64,000 nucleotides of DNA from NCBI RefSeq assembly GCF_032334255.1, contig NZ_JAUHMF010000001.1, forward strand, positions 1,674,001 to 1,738,000, given 5' to 3'. The stretch's first letter is position 1, and each line of letters starts with the position of its first letter. The position numbers were made by a program, and so were the translations under genes. Positions 1 to 7,418 of the stretch are shown here, piece after piece. The stretch comes from Thermanaerothrix solaris. Lineage in GTDB: Bacteria > Chloroflexota > Anaerolineae > Anaerolineales > Anaerolineaceae. The notes beneath the pieces are model-generated. The model made no database searches and was not told where the DNA came from. It worked only from the letters and a program-made list of their open reading frames with translations.

Positions 1-2
1 AT

Positions 3-191
3 ACAAACGTGTTTGGTATGGCTTTGGAAGCCAAAGGGTTCGGTGCCCGCGAAGAACGCACCTTTTACTTGGACGTCAAAATGCAGCGTGCGGATTACTG
101 GATGTTGGGGTTAATGTTTGTGATCTTTATTGTCACCACTTACCTCAAGATCCGTGGATTCGGCAACATCCCGGGTCTGATCCGCTTCTAA
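3..191 (+). CDS. ecfT: ECF transporter T component, C-terminal end (partial)
   Basis: Only the last ~62 codons are in the window; the gene begins upstream. EcfT is the membrane scaffold that couples the two EcfA ATPases to a substrate-binding S component in energy-coupling factor vitamin and nucleobase importers. The visible sequence has the family signature ALEAKGFGA followed by a charged stretch and one last hydrophobic helix (about residues 32-49 of the visible part), ending in a short basic tail. The ATPase genes are presumably just upstream. The stop is 25 bp before the nucleoside phosphorylase, and an S-component gene follows that, so the importer and the salvage enzymes appear to be one plus-strand operon. 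The assignment rests on one motif and the context. Confidence 0.75.
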   Translation, partial: TNVFGMALEAKGFGAREERTFYLDVKMQRADYWMLGLMFVIFIVTTYLKIRGFGNIPGLIRF

Positions 192-216
192 AACCCTACG
201 AGGAGAAAAAGCCTTT

Positions 217-1008
217 ATGCGCGCAGCGATCATCGGAGGTACAGGTTTTGATACCATTGAGGGGATTCACCTGGAACCGGAGATAATCCATACCGCCTAT
301 GGGGATGTCAAAGTGTATCGGGGCGGGGGCGAATGGGAAGATATCTTCTTCCTCCCTCGACATGGCATCTCCCACAGCACCCCACCCCACCGCATTAACT
401 ATCGCGCTAACATCAAAGCCCTCCACCAATTAGGGGTTACCCATGTGCTCGCCACCTTGGCGGTGGGTTCAATTTCTGCCCATCTTCCTCCGGGTAGTCT
501 TGTCGCGGTTGACCAATTTCTCGATTTTACCCAGAACCGAGAAGGTACCTTCTTCAACGGCGGTCAGGAAGGGTTTGCCCACACTTTGATGTCATATCCC
601 TATTGCCCGGCCTTACGGCAGCGCATGATTGAGATTGGCGCCAAATTGGGGGTTTCTATTGTACCCAAAGGCACGTATGTGTGCACCAACGGACCGCGGT
701 TGGAAACAGCCGCCGAAATTCGGATGTTCTCAATCTTGGGCGGTGATGTCGTTGGGATGACTGGGGTTCCTGAAGCCCCCTTGGCGCGAGAATTGGGATT
801 GCACTATGCGGCCCTGGCTTATTCGATTAATTGGGCTGCCGGGATCGAGGCAGGAAAAGAAATTACGTTCATTGAGGAGGGGTTAGAAGCCCTCAAGAAG
901 AGCGTCCTTACCGTATTCCTTCAAACCCTACGCAGTTCAGACTTTCCTTCTTGTGAGTGTGAATCATCACGGTTAATGTTCCATCCGCCCGAGGAAGAAC
1001 GCGCTTAA
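217..1008 (+). CDS. MTA/MTI-type nucleoside phosphorylase (PNP/MTAP family)
   Basis: This 263-residue protein is a trimeric-type purine nucleoside phosphorylase of the MTAP branch. It has GGTGF near the N-terminus (phosphate loop), PRHG with downstream HRINYRANI, NGPRLETAAEIRMF, and the VGMTGVPEAPLARE segment. The reaction would split 5'-methylthio- or 5'-deoxynucleosides with phosphate to give the base and a sugar 1-phosphate. At the base-recognition site adenine-specific MTAP has Asp; here the segment reads SINWAAG with Asn205, as in 6-oxopurine phosphorylases. That favours methylthioinosine over methylthioadenosine and fits the deaminase gene two positions downstream. The start is preceded by GAGGAG. 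It sits between the ECF T and S genes. MtnP remains the alternative; the substrate choice is an inference. Confidence 0.87.
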   Translation: MRAAIIGGTGFDTIEGIHLEPEIIHTAYGDVKVYRGGGEWEDIFFLPRHGISHSTPPHRINYRANIKALHQLGVTHVLATLAVGSISAHLPPGSLVAVDQFLDFTQNREGTFFNGGQEGFAHTLMSYPYCPALRQRMIEIGAKLGVSIVPKGTYVCTNGPRLETAAEIRMFSILGGDVVGMTGVPEAPLARELGLHYAALAYSINWAAGIEAGKEITFIEEGLEALKKSVLTVFLQTLRSSDFPSCECESSRLMFHPPEEERA

Positions 1009-1129
1009 GCGCTCTTCAACCTCATCCTTCGGCAGAAAGGAGGACAATTTATCGAAAGGAAACCGACTCTCGTTATTCCTCATCGTACCACTCTCTTCTC
1101 ACCCCCTATTTATCGCCAGGAGGCCCAAA

Positions 1130-1963
1130 ATGAAAGAAGTCTTTTCCATGTGGAAGAACACCCGAATGATAATCCTGACCGCGCTCTCTGCCGCCATTTA
1201 TGCTGCTGTGCTCATTCCTTTCAAGGGCGGGATCCCAATTGTGCCTGGAATTACGGAAGTCCGCCCGGCTAATGTATTTCCGGTGATCTTTGGTCTGATG
1301 TTCGGTCCGGCGGGTGCTTGGGGCTCCGCCATTGGTAATACCATCGGCGACATTTTCGGCGGCACCTTGGGCTGGGGAAGCATTTTTGGTTTCTTTGGCA
1401 ACTTCTTCCTCGGCTTCTTGCCCTATAAGATGTGGGGAGCCCTGGGCTTAGTCCCGGCAAACGATGTCTCTCAGACCATCAATTCCTGGCGCAAACTGTT
1501 AGCCTATATCATCATCGTGATTGTCTCAGCCGCGGCTTGCGCCATTATCATCGCCTGGTACCTTGATCTGGCTGGCCTGATCCCCTTTGCTTTCCTCTCT
1601 GTTGTGATCACCCTCAACAACGCTATTGCCGAGTTGGTGCTTGGGCCACCGCTGCTTCTTCTCCTTTACCCTCGGGTCAAACAGTGGGGGCTGATCTGGA
1701 CTGACATCATGGACAAAGAGGATGTTTCCCCTGGCTTCGCCCGCCAGTTGGGAGCCATTCTCGCCATTGTAGGCGCCCTGGGTGGTTTGATCGTCGGTGT
1801 CGGCATCTCCACCGGGCTCTATGGCCAGGCCCTGTTCCAGTTTGGCTCAGGCGAAAAGGGGCAGGTTGGGGTATGGCTGGGGGTTCTCCCCTTCCTCATC
1901 CTGCTCATCGTGGGTAGCCTGATGATGTCGGGCCGCGAGCAATTCGTCGAAGAAGCCGAGTAG
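1130..1963 (+). CDS. ECF transporter substrate-binding (S) component, QueT-like
   Basis: The 277-residue protein is very hydrophobic, with about six predicted membrane helices. The N-terminus matches ECF S components: a short basic segment, then LTALSAAIYAAVLIPF, a conserved ITEVRPANVFPVIFGLMFGPAGAWGSAIG region and a second Gly-rich helix. Such proteins bind the substrate and dock on EcfT. A good ribosome site (CAGGAGG) lies 7 bases before the ATG. The first S-component helix and the RPAN region resemble the QueT family, but family members differ widely in ligand. Being placed inside a set of methylthio/deoxynucleoside salvage genes, its ligand could be a nucleoside such as MTA or 5'-deoxyadenosine; this is a guess from context only. 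It is longer than many S components (170-220 residues) and has an extra C-terminal hydrophobic part. Confidence 0.78.
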   Translation: MKEVFSMWKNTRMIILTALSAAIYAAVLIPFKGGIPIVPGITEVRPANVFPVIFGLMFGPAGAWGSAIGNTIGDIFGGTLGWGSIFGFFGNFFLGFLPYKMWGALGLVPANDVSQTINSWRKLLAYIIIVIVSAAACAIIIAWYLDLAGLIPFAFLSVVITLNNAIAELVLGPPLLLLLYPRVKQWGLIWTDIMDKEDVSPGFARQLGAILAIVGALGGLIVGVGISTGLYGQALFQFGSGEKGQVGVWLGVLPFLILLIVGSLMMSGREQFVEEAE

Positions 1964-2031
1964 TCCAACGTTTGTCATGGCGAGCAGGGAGTGAAAGATC
2001 ACTCCCTGCTCTATTTGAATAGGGACAAACC

Positions 2032-3372
2032 ATGACCATGACTGCACCTTATGATATCCTCATTACCGGGGCTACCCTCCTCACCATGGAAGCCTCTCAA
2101 CCCTTTATCTCTGTGGGGGGTATAGCCATTAAAGACGGTCTCATTGCGGACGTGGGGCCAGCCGAGAAATTCACCCCCCGCCAAGCCCGGATCACCATTG
2201 AGGCTAACAACCAAATCGTGATGCCCGGATTGGTCAATGCCCACACACACGCTGCCATGACGCTTTTCCGCGGATTTACAGATGATATCCCTCTGGAGCC
2301 GTGGCTGAATAAGGTTTGGCAGTTGGAAATGCGGTTTGCCACTCCCGAAAACGTGCGTAAAGGCAGCCGGTTGGCCTTTATCGAAATGATTCGCGCCGGC
2401 GTGACCACGGCTGCGGATATGTATTGGCATGCCGAAGCCACCACCCAAGCCGCCCTGGAAGTTGGTTTACGTTTGGTAAACGGCGTTGGGATCATTGACA
2501 CTGTTGGCAATGAAGGTCGTCAGAATAAAGAAGAGCCCACACGGAGGTTTATCGAAACCTATCTAAATCATCCCACCGTTCACCCCTGCGTTCAGGTACA
2601 TTCTACCTACACGGTGACAACCGATTCACTCCGCCTTGCCGACCGCCTGGCCCAAGAATATCACCTTCCGCTCATTACCCACGCCAGTGAAACCCGCACT
2701 GAGGTGCAAACCCTCCTCAATCGCACCGGTAAAACTCCGATCGGCTATCTAGACGCACTGGGGATGCTGCACCCCGGAACGGTGTTGGTGCATTGCGTTC
2801 ATTTGCAGGAAGGCGAAGTGGAACTTCTGGCCCGCAAAGGGGTTGCTGTTATCCATTGTCCCGAATCCAATTTAAAACTTGGCTCTGGCATTGCCCCGGT
2901 CCCTGCGCTCTTGAAAAATGGCGTTGTCCTCGGTCTCGGTACAGATGGCGCTGCATCCAATAATGATTTGGATTTGTGGGGCGAAATGCGAACCGCGGCT
3001 CTGCTGCATAAAGGGGTCACCGAGGATCCTACCGCCCTAACCGCCCTGGAGGCACTTCATATGGCCACCCTGGGCGGAGCCAAAGCACTCGGGCTGGATA
3101 CCCTGATCGGTAGTCTTGAAGTGGGAAAACGCGCTGATGTGATCACCATTAGTTTGGACTCGATTCACTTAACCCCGCGCTACGATATAGCCTCCCTCCT
3201 GGTATATGCCGCGAAAGGCGGGGATGTTCGAAACGTGATCATTGACGGAAAATTGGTTCTACATGAGGGTAAATTACTGACCGTTGACGAAGAACAAGCC
3301 AAGGAAGAAGTCAGGCAAATCGCGGTTGAAATCGCCGCTTTTTCTCCCGATGATACAACTCGGTTCATCTAA
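2032..3372 (+). CDS. mtaD: 5'-methylthioadenosine / S-adenosylhomocysteine deaminase
   Basis: The 446-residue protein is a metal-dependent amidohydrolase of the MtaD/TrzA type. Visible landmarks are GLVNAHTHAAMTLFRG with metal-binding His71 and His73, a long (beta/alpha)8 barrel, HASET and VHCVHL with further metal or substrate ligands, and LGTDGAASNNDLDLW carrying the catalytic Asp. A beta-rich part formed by both ends encloses the barrel, as is normal for this family. It deaminates the adenine ring of MTA, SAH or 5'-deoxyadenosine in the cytoplasm. It lies 68 bp after the S component in the same direction and pairs functionally with the phosphorylase upstream, which has a 6-oxopurine-type base site. 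Chlorohydrolase or guanine deaminase relatives are less likely because of the near-exact MtaD motif pattern. Confidence 0.9.
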   Translation: MTMTAPYDILITGATLLTMEASQPFISVGGIAIKDGLIADVGPAEKFTPRQARITIEANNQIVMPGLVNAHTHAAMTLFRGFTDDIPLEPWLNKVWQLEMRFATPENVRKGSRLAFIEMIRAGVTTAADMYWHAEATTQAALEVGLRLVNGVGIIDTVGNEGRQNKEEPTRRFIETYLNHPTVHPCVQVHSTYTVTTDSLRLADRLAQEYHLPLITHASETRTEVQTLLNRTGKTPIGYLDALGMLHPGTVLVHCVHLQEGEVELLARKGVAVIHCPESNLKLGSGIAPVPALLKNGVVLGLGTDGAASNNDLDLWGEMRTAALLHKGVTEDPTALTALEALHMATLGGAKALGLDTLIGSLEVGKRADVITISLDSIHLTPRYDIASLLVYAAKGGDVRNVIIDGKLVLHEGKLLTVDEEQAKEEVRQIAVEIAAFSPDDTTRFI

Positions 3373-3383
3373 CCAGTGGGCTC

Positions 3384-3929
3384 TCATCTCTGGTCAGAAC
3401 GTCCTGGCTCACGGGTCAAGCGGGAGATCCATTCGGCTTCATGCGGATAGTGAACCATCAGCCAATCGCGATCGCCCCCTTCATAATCCTCGGGGGTAAA
3501 ACCGGGGGCCATGGTTGTGCCCAGTAGCGCATACTCACCCCCTGCAACCAATCGCGACCCCTGCCACACCCCCCGCGGTACCACCCATTGAACGAATTGC
3601 CCTGCCATGATGTCCTGGCCTAAAATGACCTTTCGACTTGAACCATCCGGGTAAAGCAAGAGCATTTCTACCGGGTCTCCCAAATAGAAGTGATAGATTT
3701 CATCTGTAGGCAAGCGATGAAGGGCAGAAAACGAATCCGGATCAGATGTCAGCAGATAAAAGATCGCCGTTCCAAAGGGTTTCCGAACCCCTTGATAGCG
3801 GCCTGGCAACGCCTCTGGCGGGATCATTTCTTCACTGACATAACTTTGCACAAACAAGCCGCCTTCAGCGGGTAAGGGCTTCAAATTAAACTGGCGGATG
3901 AGTTCTGTTAGCGAAGGACGTGTTGCCAT
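3384..3929 (-). CDS. DUF985 cupin-domain protein
   Basis: The protein has 182 residues from the ATG at 3929, which has AAAGGAG 6-9 bases upstream; an in-frame start 12 codons earlier lacks such a site. It matches the DUF985 (cupin_5) family: LIRQFNLKPLPAEGGLF near the start, TAIFYLLTSDPDSFSALHRLPTDEIYHFYLGDP in the barrel, then VPRGVWQGSRL and TTMAPGFTPEDYE near the end. Family members are about this long and have no firmly known reaction. It is transcribed against its neighbours: its 3' end lies 12 bp from mtaD and its start is only 34 bp from the SDR. A cupin methylsulfurylase acts in one known MTA pathway (Rhodospirillum), but it is a different cupin family, so no role in salvage is claimed. 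Confidence 0.85.
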   Translation of the reverse strand: MATRPSLTELIRQFNLKPLPAEGGLFVQSYVSEEMIPPEALPGRYQGVRKPFGTAIFYLLTSDPDSFSALHRLPTDEIYHFYLGDPVEMLLLYPDGSSRKVILGQDIMAGQFVQWVVPRGVWQGSRLVAGGEYALLGTTMAPGFTPEDYEGGDRDWLMVHYPHEAEWISRLTREPGRSDQR

Positions 3930-3963
3930 ATCCAAACTCCTTTCTATAGTAGCGAGGTAACCC

Positions 3964-4743
3964 ATGAACTATGTTCCATCCTGGTTGGATTTGAGCGGCC
4001 AAGTCGCCGTCATCACTGGCGCCAGCGGATGGCTGGGGCAAGCCTTGGCACGGCGTTTTGCCTTGGCAGGAGCAGCGGTTGCCCTTCACTATTTTACGCA
4101 TCCTGAAACCATCCCGGCCCTGTTGGAAGACATTCAACGCGAAGGTGGGAAAGCCCTTGGTGTGCAGGCTAATTTAAGCCAGGAAGACGGAGTAGACGCA
4201 TTGCTGCAAGCGACCCTGAAAGCGTATGGAAAAGTGGATATTTGGATCAACAACGCGGGTACTTATCCCGTCTCCCCACTACTTGATCTTCCGCTGTCCC
4301 AATGGCAGGAGGTGCTCGATATAAATCTAAATACGGTCTTTATTAGTATCCAAAAAGTTGCCCGTCAAATGATTGCCCAGGGTCGGGGTGGGGTTATTCT
4401 CAATATTGCTTCCATCGAGGGGTTATCCCCGGCTGTCGGTCATAGCCACTACAGTTCGGCCAAAGCCGCGGTGATTATGCTGACCCGCGCGGCAGCATAC
4501 GAACTGGGACCCTACGGCATTCGTGTCAATGCCCTATCGCCCGGGTTGATCGCCCGACCGGGGCTTGAAGAGGCGTGGCCAAAAGGCGTGCGGTCCTGGC
4601 TTGAAACCGCCCCCCTCAAACGCATGGGGCAGCCTGAGGAAATTGCTGAAGCCTGTCTGTTTCTGGCTTCACCCGCTGCGTCCTGGATCACAGGTGCCAA
4701 CCTGGTTATGGATGGCGGGGCATCTTGCCGCCCGATTTTTTGA
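3964..4743 (+). CDS. Short-chain dehydrogenase/reductase
   Basis: The 259-residue classical SDR has TGASGWLGQ (nucleotide-binding Gly loop, ~residues 18-27), NNAG (~95), a catalytic Ser in LNIASIEG, and the YSSAK Tyr/Lys pair, ending in the usual ITGANLVMDGG. The fold is complete and the length normal, so it should be an active NAD(P)-dependent oxidoreductase. GAGGT precedes the ATG. It is followed 22 bp later by the MtnA-like gene and then the aldolase, suggesting one transcript. If the aldolase releases methylthioacetaldehyde or acetaldehyde, this enzyme could reduce the aldehyde, but SDRs are too diverse for a substrate to be read from sequence. FabG-like function is an alternative; no fatty-acid genes are nearby. 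Confidence 0.85.
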   Translation: MNYVPSWLDLSGQVAVITGASGWLGQALARRFALAGAAVALHYFTHPETIPALLEDIQREGGKALGVQANLSQEDGVDALLQATLKAYGKVDIWINNAGTYPVSPLLDLPLSQWQEVLDINLNTVFISIQKVARQMIAQGRGGVILNIASIEGLSPAVGHSHYSSAKAAVIMLTRAAAYELGPYGIRVNALSPGLIARPGLEEAWPKGVRSWLETAPLKRMGQPEEIAEACLFLASPAASWITGANLVMDGGASCRPIF

Positions 4744-4765
4744 GCAAGGTTTAAGGAGGTATCTA

Positions 4766-5836
4766 ATGAAGATTGAAACCATTTTACCCAACCGAGCCGA
4801 TAAAGGCCTTCCTTTTTTACTGCAGTATGAAAACGTAGCCCGTTACGATGACGGAACCATATATGTGCTTGATCGCCGTGTGTATCCCCACAAAGTTGAA
4901 TTTGTGCGCTGTGAGAATTATCACCAGGCCGCCCAAGCCATCCGTGACATGGTGACACAGAGCGGTGGCCCACGCCTGGTTGCATCCTTAGGCATGGTTA
5001 GCGCGGCACGTGAGGCCAAGGCAAAACCCCTCGAGGAAGCCAGGGCCATTCTTAATCAGGCGGCCTTTGAGTTATCGCATGCGCGTCCAACTACGTCTCA
5101 GGATTTGGCGCGCCAAATTGACCACTTGCGCCGCCTTGCTGAAGAAGCATTGATCCACGGCCAAGATCCAGAAGAAGTGACCTTAGCCCACACCTACCGC
5201 GTACTGGATGAACGGTACCGCAATGCGCGGAAAATTGCCACGTTTGCCGTAGATCTTTTACCGGAGCGGGTTACGATCCTCACCCAGTGCTTCGCCGAGA
5301 CCCTCATCGGCTTCACCCTTTTGGTGGCAAAGGAACAAGGCAGAGATGTCTCTTTGATCTGCCCAGAGACACGTCCTTATCTCCAAGGTGCCCGGCTCAC
5401 GGCCTCCGTCGCCCGCGGGTTAGGGGTACCTGTGACCGTCATTACCGACAACATGCCGGCCTTTATCCTCTCCCGTAAAATGGCTCAGGTGTTTATTTCG
5501 GCAGCCGACGTGATCACGCTAGACGGCCATGTAGTGAATAAAATCGGGACTTTTCAGATTGCCCTTGCCGCTCATTATCATGGGGTTCCGTACTACGTGC
5601 TCGGCAACCCCTCTCGGAGCCATGCCCAAATATCCTCGGTTACAATTGAGGAGCGTAACCCTCAGGAAGTGCTTCAGGCCATGGGCGTACCCACAACGAT
5701 GGAAGGGGTACAGGGATATTATCCGGCTTTTGACATTACACCCCCTCATTTGGTGGGTGCCGTCATTACTTCGAAGGGTGTGTTCTCGCCTTATGACCTC
5801 GCCCGTAACTTCTCAGTGGAGAGTCCTCTGGATTAA
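4766..5836 (+). CDS. mtnA: Methylthioribose-1-phosphate isomerase-like protein
   Basis: The protein has 356 residues from the ATG at 4766, which follows a textbook AAGGAGGT; a longer reading frame upstream overlaps the SDR and is not used. It belongs to the eIF2B-alpha/MtnA isomerase family. The catalytic Cys is seen in LTQCFAET (Cys175) and the catalytic Asp in SAADVITLDG (Asp248), followed by the family's VNKIGTFQIALAA. MtnA converts 5-methylthioribose (or 5-deoxyribose) 1-phosphate to the ribulose 1-phosphate. The Cys context differs from standard MtnA (TxCN) and GADRI reads AADVI, so it is a divergent member; ribose-1,5-bisphosphate isomerase is an alternative. Its place between a phosphorylase and a class II aldolase supports the MtnA-type reaction. 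Confidence 0.82.
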   Translation: MKIETILPNRADKGLPFLLQYENVARYDDGTIYVLDRRVYPHKVEFVRCENYHQAAQAIRDMVTQSGGPRLVASLGMVSAAREAKAKPLEEARAILNQAAFELSHARPTTSQDLARQIDHLRRLAEEALIHGQDPEEVTLAHTYRVLDERYRNARKIATFAVDLLPERVTILTQCFAETLIGFTLLVAKEQGRDVSLICPETRPYLQGARLTASVARGLGVPVTVITDNMPAFILSRKMAQVFISAADVITLDGHVVNKIGTFQIALAAHYHGVPYYVLGNPSRSHAQISSVTIEERNPQEVLQAMGVPTTMEGVQGYYPAFDITPPHLVGAVITSKGVFSPYDLARNFSVESPLD

Positions 5837-5860
5837 CTTGTTTGATGGAGATGTCATCCC

Positions 5861-6520
5861 ATGCGGTTAAAGGAATTACGTGAACGTATTGTTGAGATTG
5901 GCAATCGTATGGTTGCCGACGGCTTGGCCCACGGGGGGCAAGGAAACATCAGTGCGCTGGATGTGGAGAGCGGCCTGATCGCCATAACCCCAAGCGCCGT
6001 GCCCTATCATCTCCGCCAACCCGAAGATATTGTGGTCATTGATCTTAATCGGCAGATCATCGAGGGGAAATGGCAACCCACCACCGAGATCGCCTTGCAT
6101 ATGCGGTTCTACCACACGCGTCCGGACGTGAGGGCCGTGATCCACACCCATGCACCTTACGCCTCGGTTTTTGGGATCATCCACGAGCCCATCCCCATGG
6201 TGCTGATCGAATCGGCCACCGCGCTTTCCGGCCCGATACCAGTGGCCCCCTACGCCAGGCCCGGCTCGGAAGAGGTCGCCGAGTTGACCCAGAAGGCCAT
6301 GGGCGAGGAGGGCGTGGCCTGCGTGATGGCCCATCACGGCCTGGTGACCGTAGGTCAGACCTTAGAGCAAGCCTATCAGGCCACGCTGGCAGCGGAAACC
6401 TCGGCGCGCATGGTGATCCTGGCTCGTTCGATGGGTGCCAAAGTCGAAACCCTGGATGAGCGCGAATGTAAGGCATTGCGCCAAGCCTATCTCGCGCGCT
6501 ACGGCCCCAAGCCCCTTTGA
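5861..6520 (+). CDS. Class II aldolase (fuculose-1-P / 5-deoxyribulose-1-P aldolase type)
   Basis: The 219-residue protein is a zinc-dependent class II aldolase of the FucA/AraD fold. Visible active-site parts are GNIS (29-31, phosphate loop), PTTE with Glu76 (acid/base), HTH with zinc ligands His95 and His97, and AHHG with His159 as third ligand. FucA-type enzymes cleave ketose 1-phosphates to DHAP and an aldehyde. In the DHAP shunt a close relative (Ald2) cleaves 5-methylthioribulose or 5-deoxyribulose 1-phosphate. The gene is 24 bp after mtnA and ends the salvage cluster, which is the main reason to prefer that substrate over L-fuculose 1-phosphate; no fucose genes are nearby. MtnB (dehydratase of the same fold) is an alternative, but mtnC/mtnD-like partners are absent here. 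Confidence 0.84.
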   Translation: MRLKELRERIVEIGNRMVADGLAHGGQGNISALDVESGLIAITPSAVPYHLRQPEDIVVIDLNRQIIEGKWQPTTEIALHMRFYHTRPDVRAVIHTHAPYASVFGIIHEPIPMVLIESATALSGPIPVAPYARPGSEEVAELTQKAMGEEGVACVMAHHGLVTVGQTLEQAYQATLAAETSARMVILARSMGAKVETLDERECKALRQAYLARYGPKPL

Positions 6521-6834
6521 AAGGCAGCCCGTTCATCAAGCAAGCCAAGGGTCTGACATCACGCCCGGTCGGCCAGTACCCTTAACGGCATGCTACCAAA
6601 TGCCAGGAGGTGAGCCATGAGCCTGCCCGAACCAGTGGCTCAAATGGGACCTCACCCCCCGCCCCTGTGCCACGGCTATCAGTCATTACCGGAAAAACAC
6701 GAATTGAGAAACGGCCCAGTTATTCTCCGCTCCCTATCTCGACCTTAACCCTAACGGGGTGGCTTTCCCTTTGATCATGTGCTCAGGTGCAATGGCTGTT
6801 TTGCCACTTCTCCTGTTTTGGTCCATGACATTCA
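6521..6834 (+). other. Intergenic stretch with no supported gene
   Basis: These 314 bases between the aldolase and the convergent cupin gene hold no convincing gene. A 43-codon frame at 6617-6748 follows a good AGGAGGT but its Pro-rich product resembles nothing I know. No strong terminator hairpin with a T-run was found. Confidence 0.5.
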
Positions 6835-7170
6835 TTAAAGATTTATTCGATCCCCGTGGCTAGGCGGACATGAGATCACAAGGAATTCCAGATCCTCGTC
6901 TGTTTGATTCATGATCTGATGGGGCGTCTGGGGTGGTATTTCCACCCCCTGATGCGGGTGCAGTTGCTCTATCTCACCGTTGATATCCAGCGTCGCCATG
7001 CCAGAGAGGATAAAGAAAAACTGGCGCGATTGACGGTGTACGTGCCGCGTTTCTGAGGTATTGGGCGGCATCCGTTCTTGAATCACCGTGAACGTCGCCC
7101 CCTTCACCAGATACCAACCCTCACAATCCTGCCCCCAGGTGTAATGTTCAGCCTTTGCCTTATCAATCAT
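6835..7170 (-). CDS. Small cupin-domain protein
   Basis: The 111-residue protein is a single cupin_2 barrel. Motif 1 reads TRHVHRQSRQFFFILSG (His pair and a Gln/Arg in place of the usual Glu), and motif 2 follows as EIPPQTPHQIMNQ, with one His kept. Enough ligands remain (His, His, His) for a metal site, but the usual Glu is not obvious. The product is cytoplasmic with no signal sequence. Stand-alone cupins of this size have many roles (isomerases, dioxygenases, sugar or small-molecule binders), so none is claimed. It is on its own on the minus strand; its 5' side has about 250 bases without another gene before the lipoprotein at 7419. Confidence 0.8.
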   Translation of the reverse strand: MIDKAKAEHYTWGQDCEGWYLVKGATFTVIQERMPPNTSETRHVHRQSRQFFFILSGMATLDINGEIEQLHPHQGVEIPPQTPHQIMNQTDEDLEFLVISCPPSHGDRINL

Positions 7171-7418
7171 GGTCCACTCCGATTTTCAAAATCTTGTGCC
7201 GCCCGGGTTGGGCCTTTGCCTTCCTCATAACCTGGTATGTGGAATACCATACTCAGCCCTGAAATTGGCCTCCCGCCAATCTAACCATCCCGGGTTATAA
7301 CATCATAATTCCTGTCGGTAAGGACGATTTAAATCACCCCAAAACCTTCTTCAACCAACCATCCCAAAAACACCCCCATCTGTTCCAAGCGTATCCGGGC
7401 TAACTCTTGCCCCGCGGA

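Noticed and set aside
3384..3929. Calling the cupin an acireductone dioxygenase (MtnD) of methionine salvage
   Set aside because: Its motifs are those of DUF985, not of MtnD, and mtnC is absent.
6617..6748. A 43-codon frame behind a good AGGAGGT
   Set aside because: The Pro-rich product matches nothing known to me and has no co-directional partner; the ribosome site may be chance or the relic of a lost gene.
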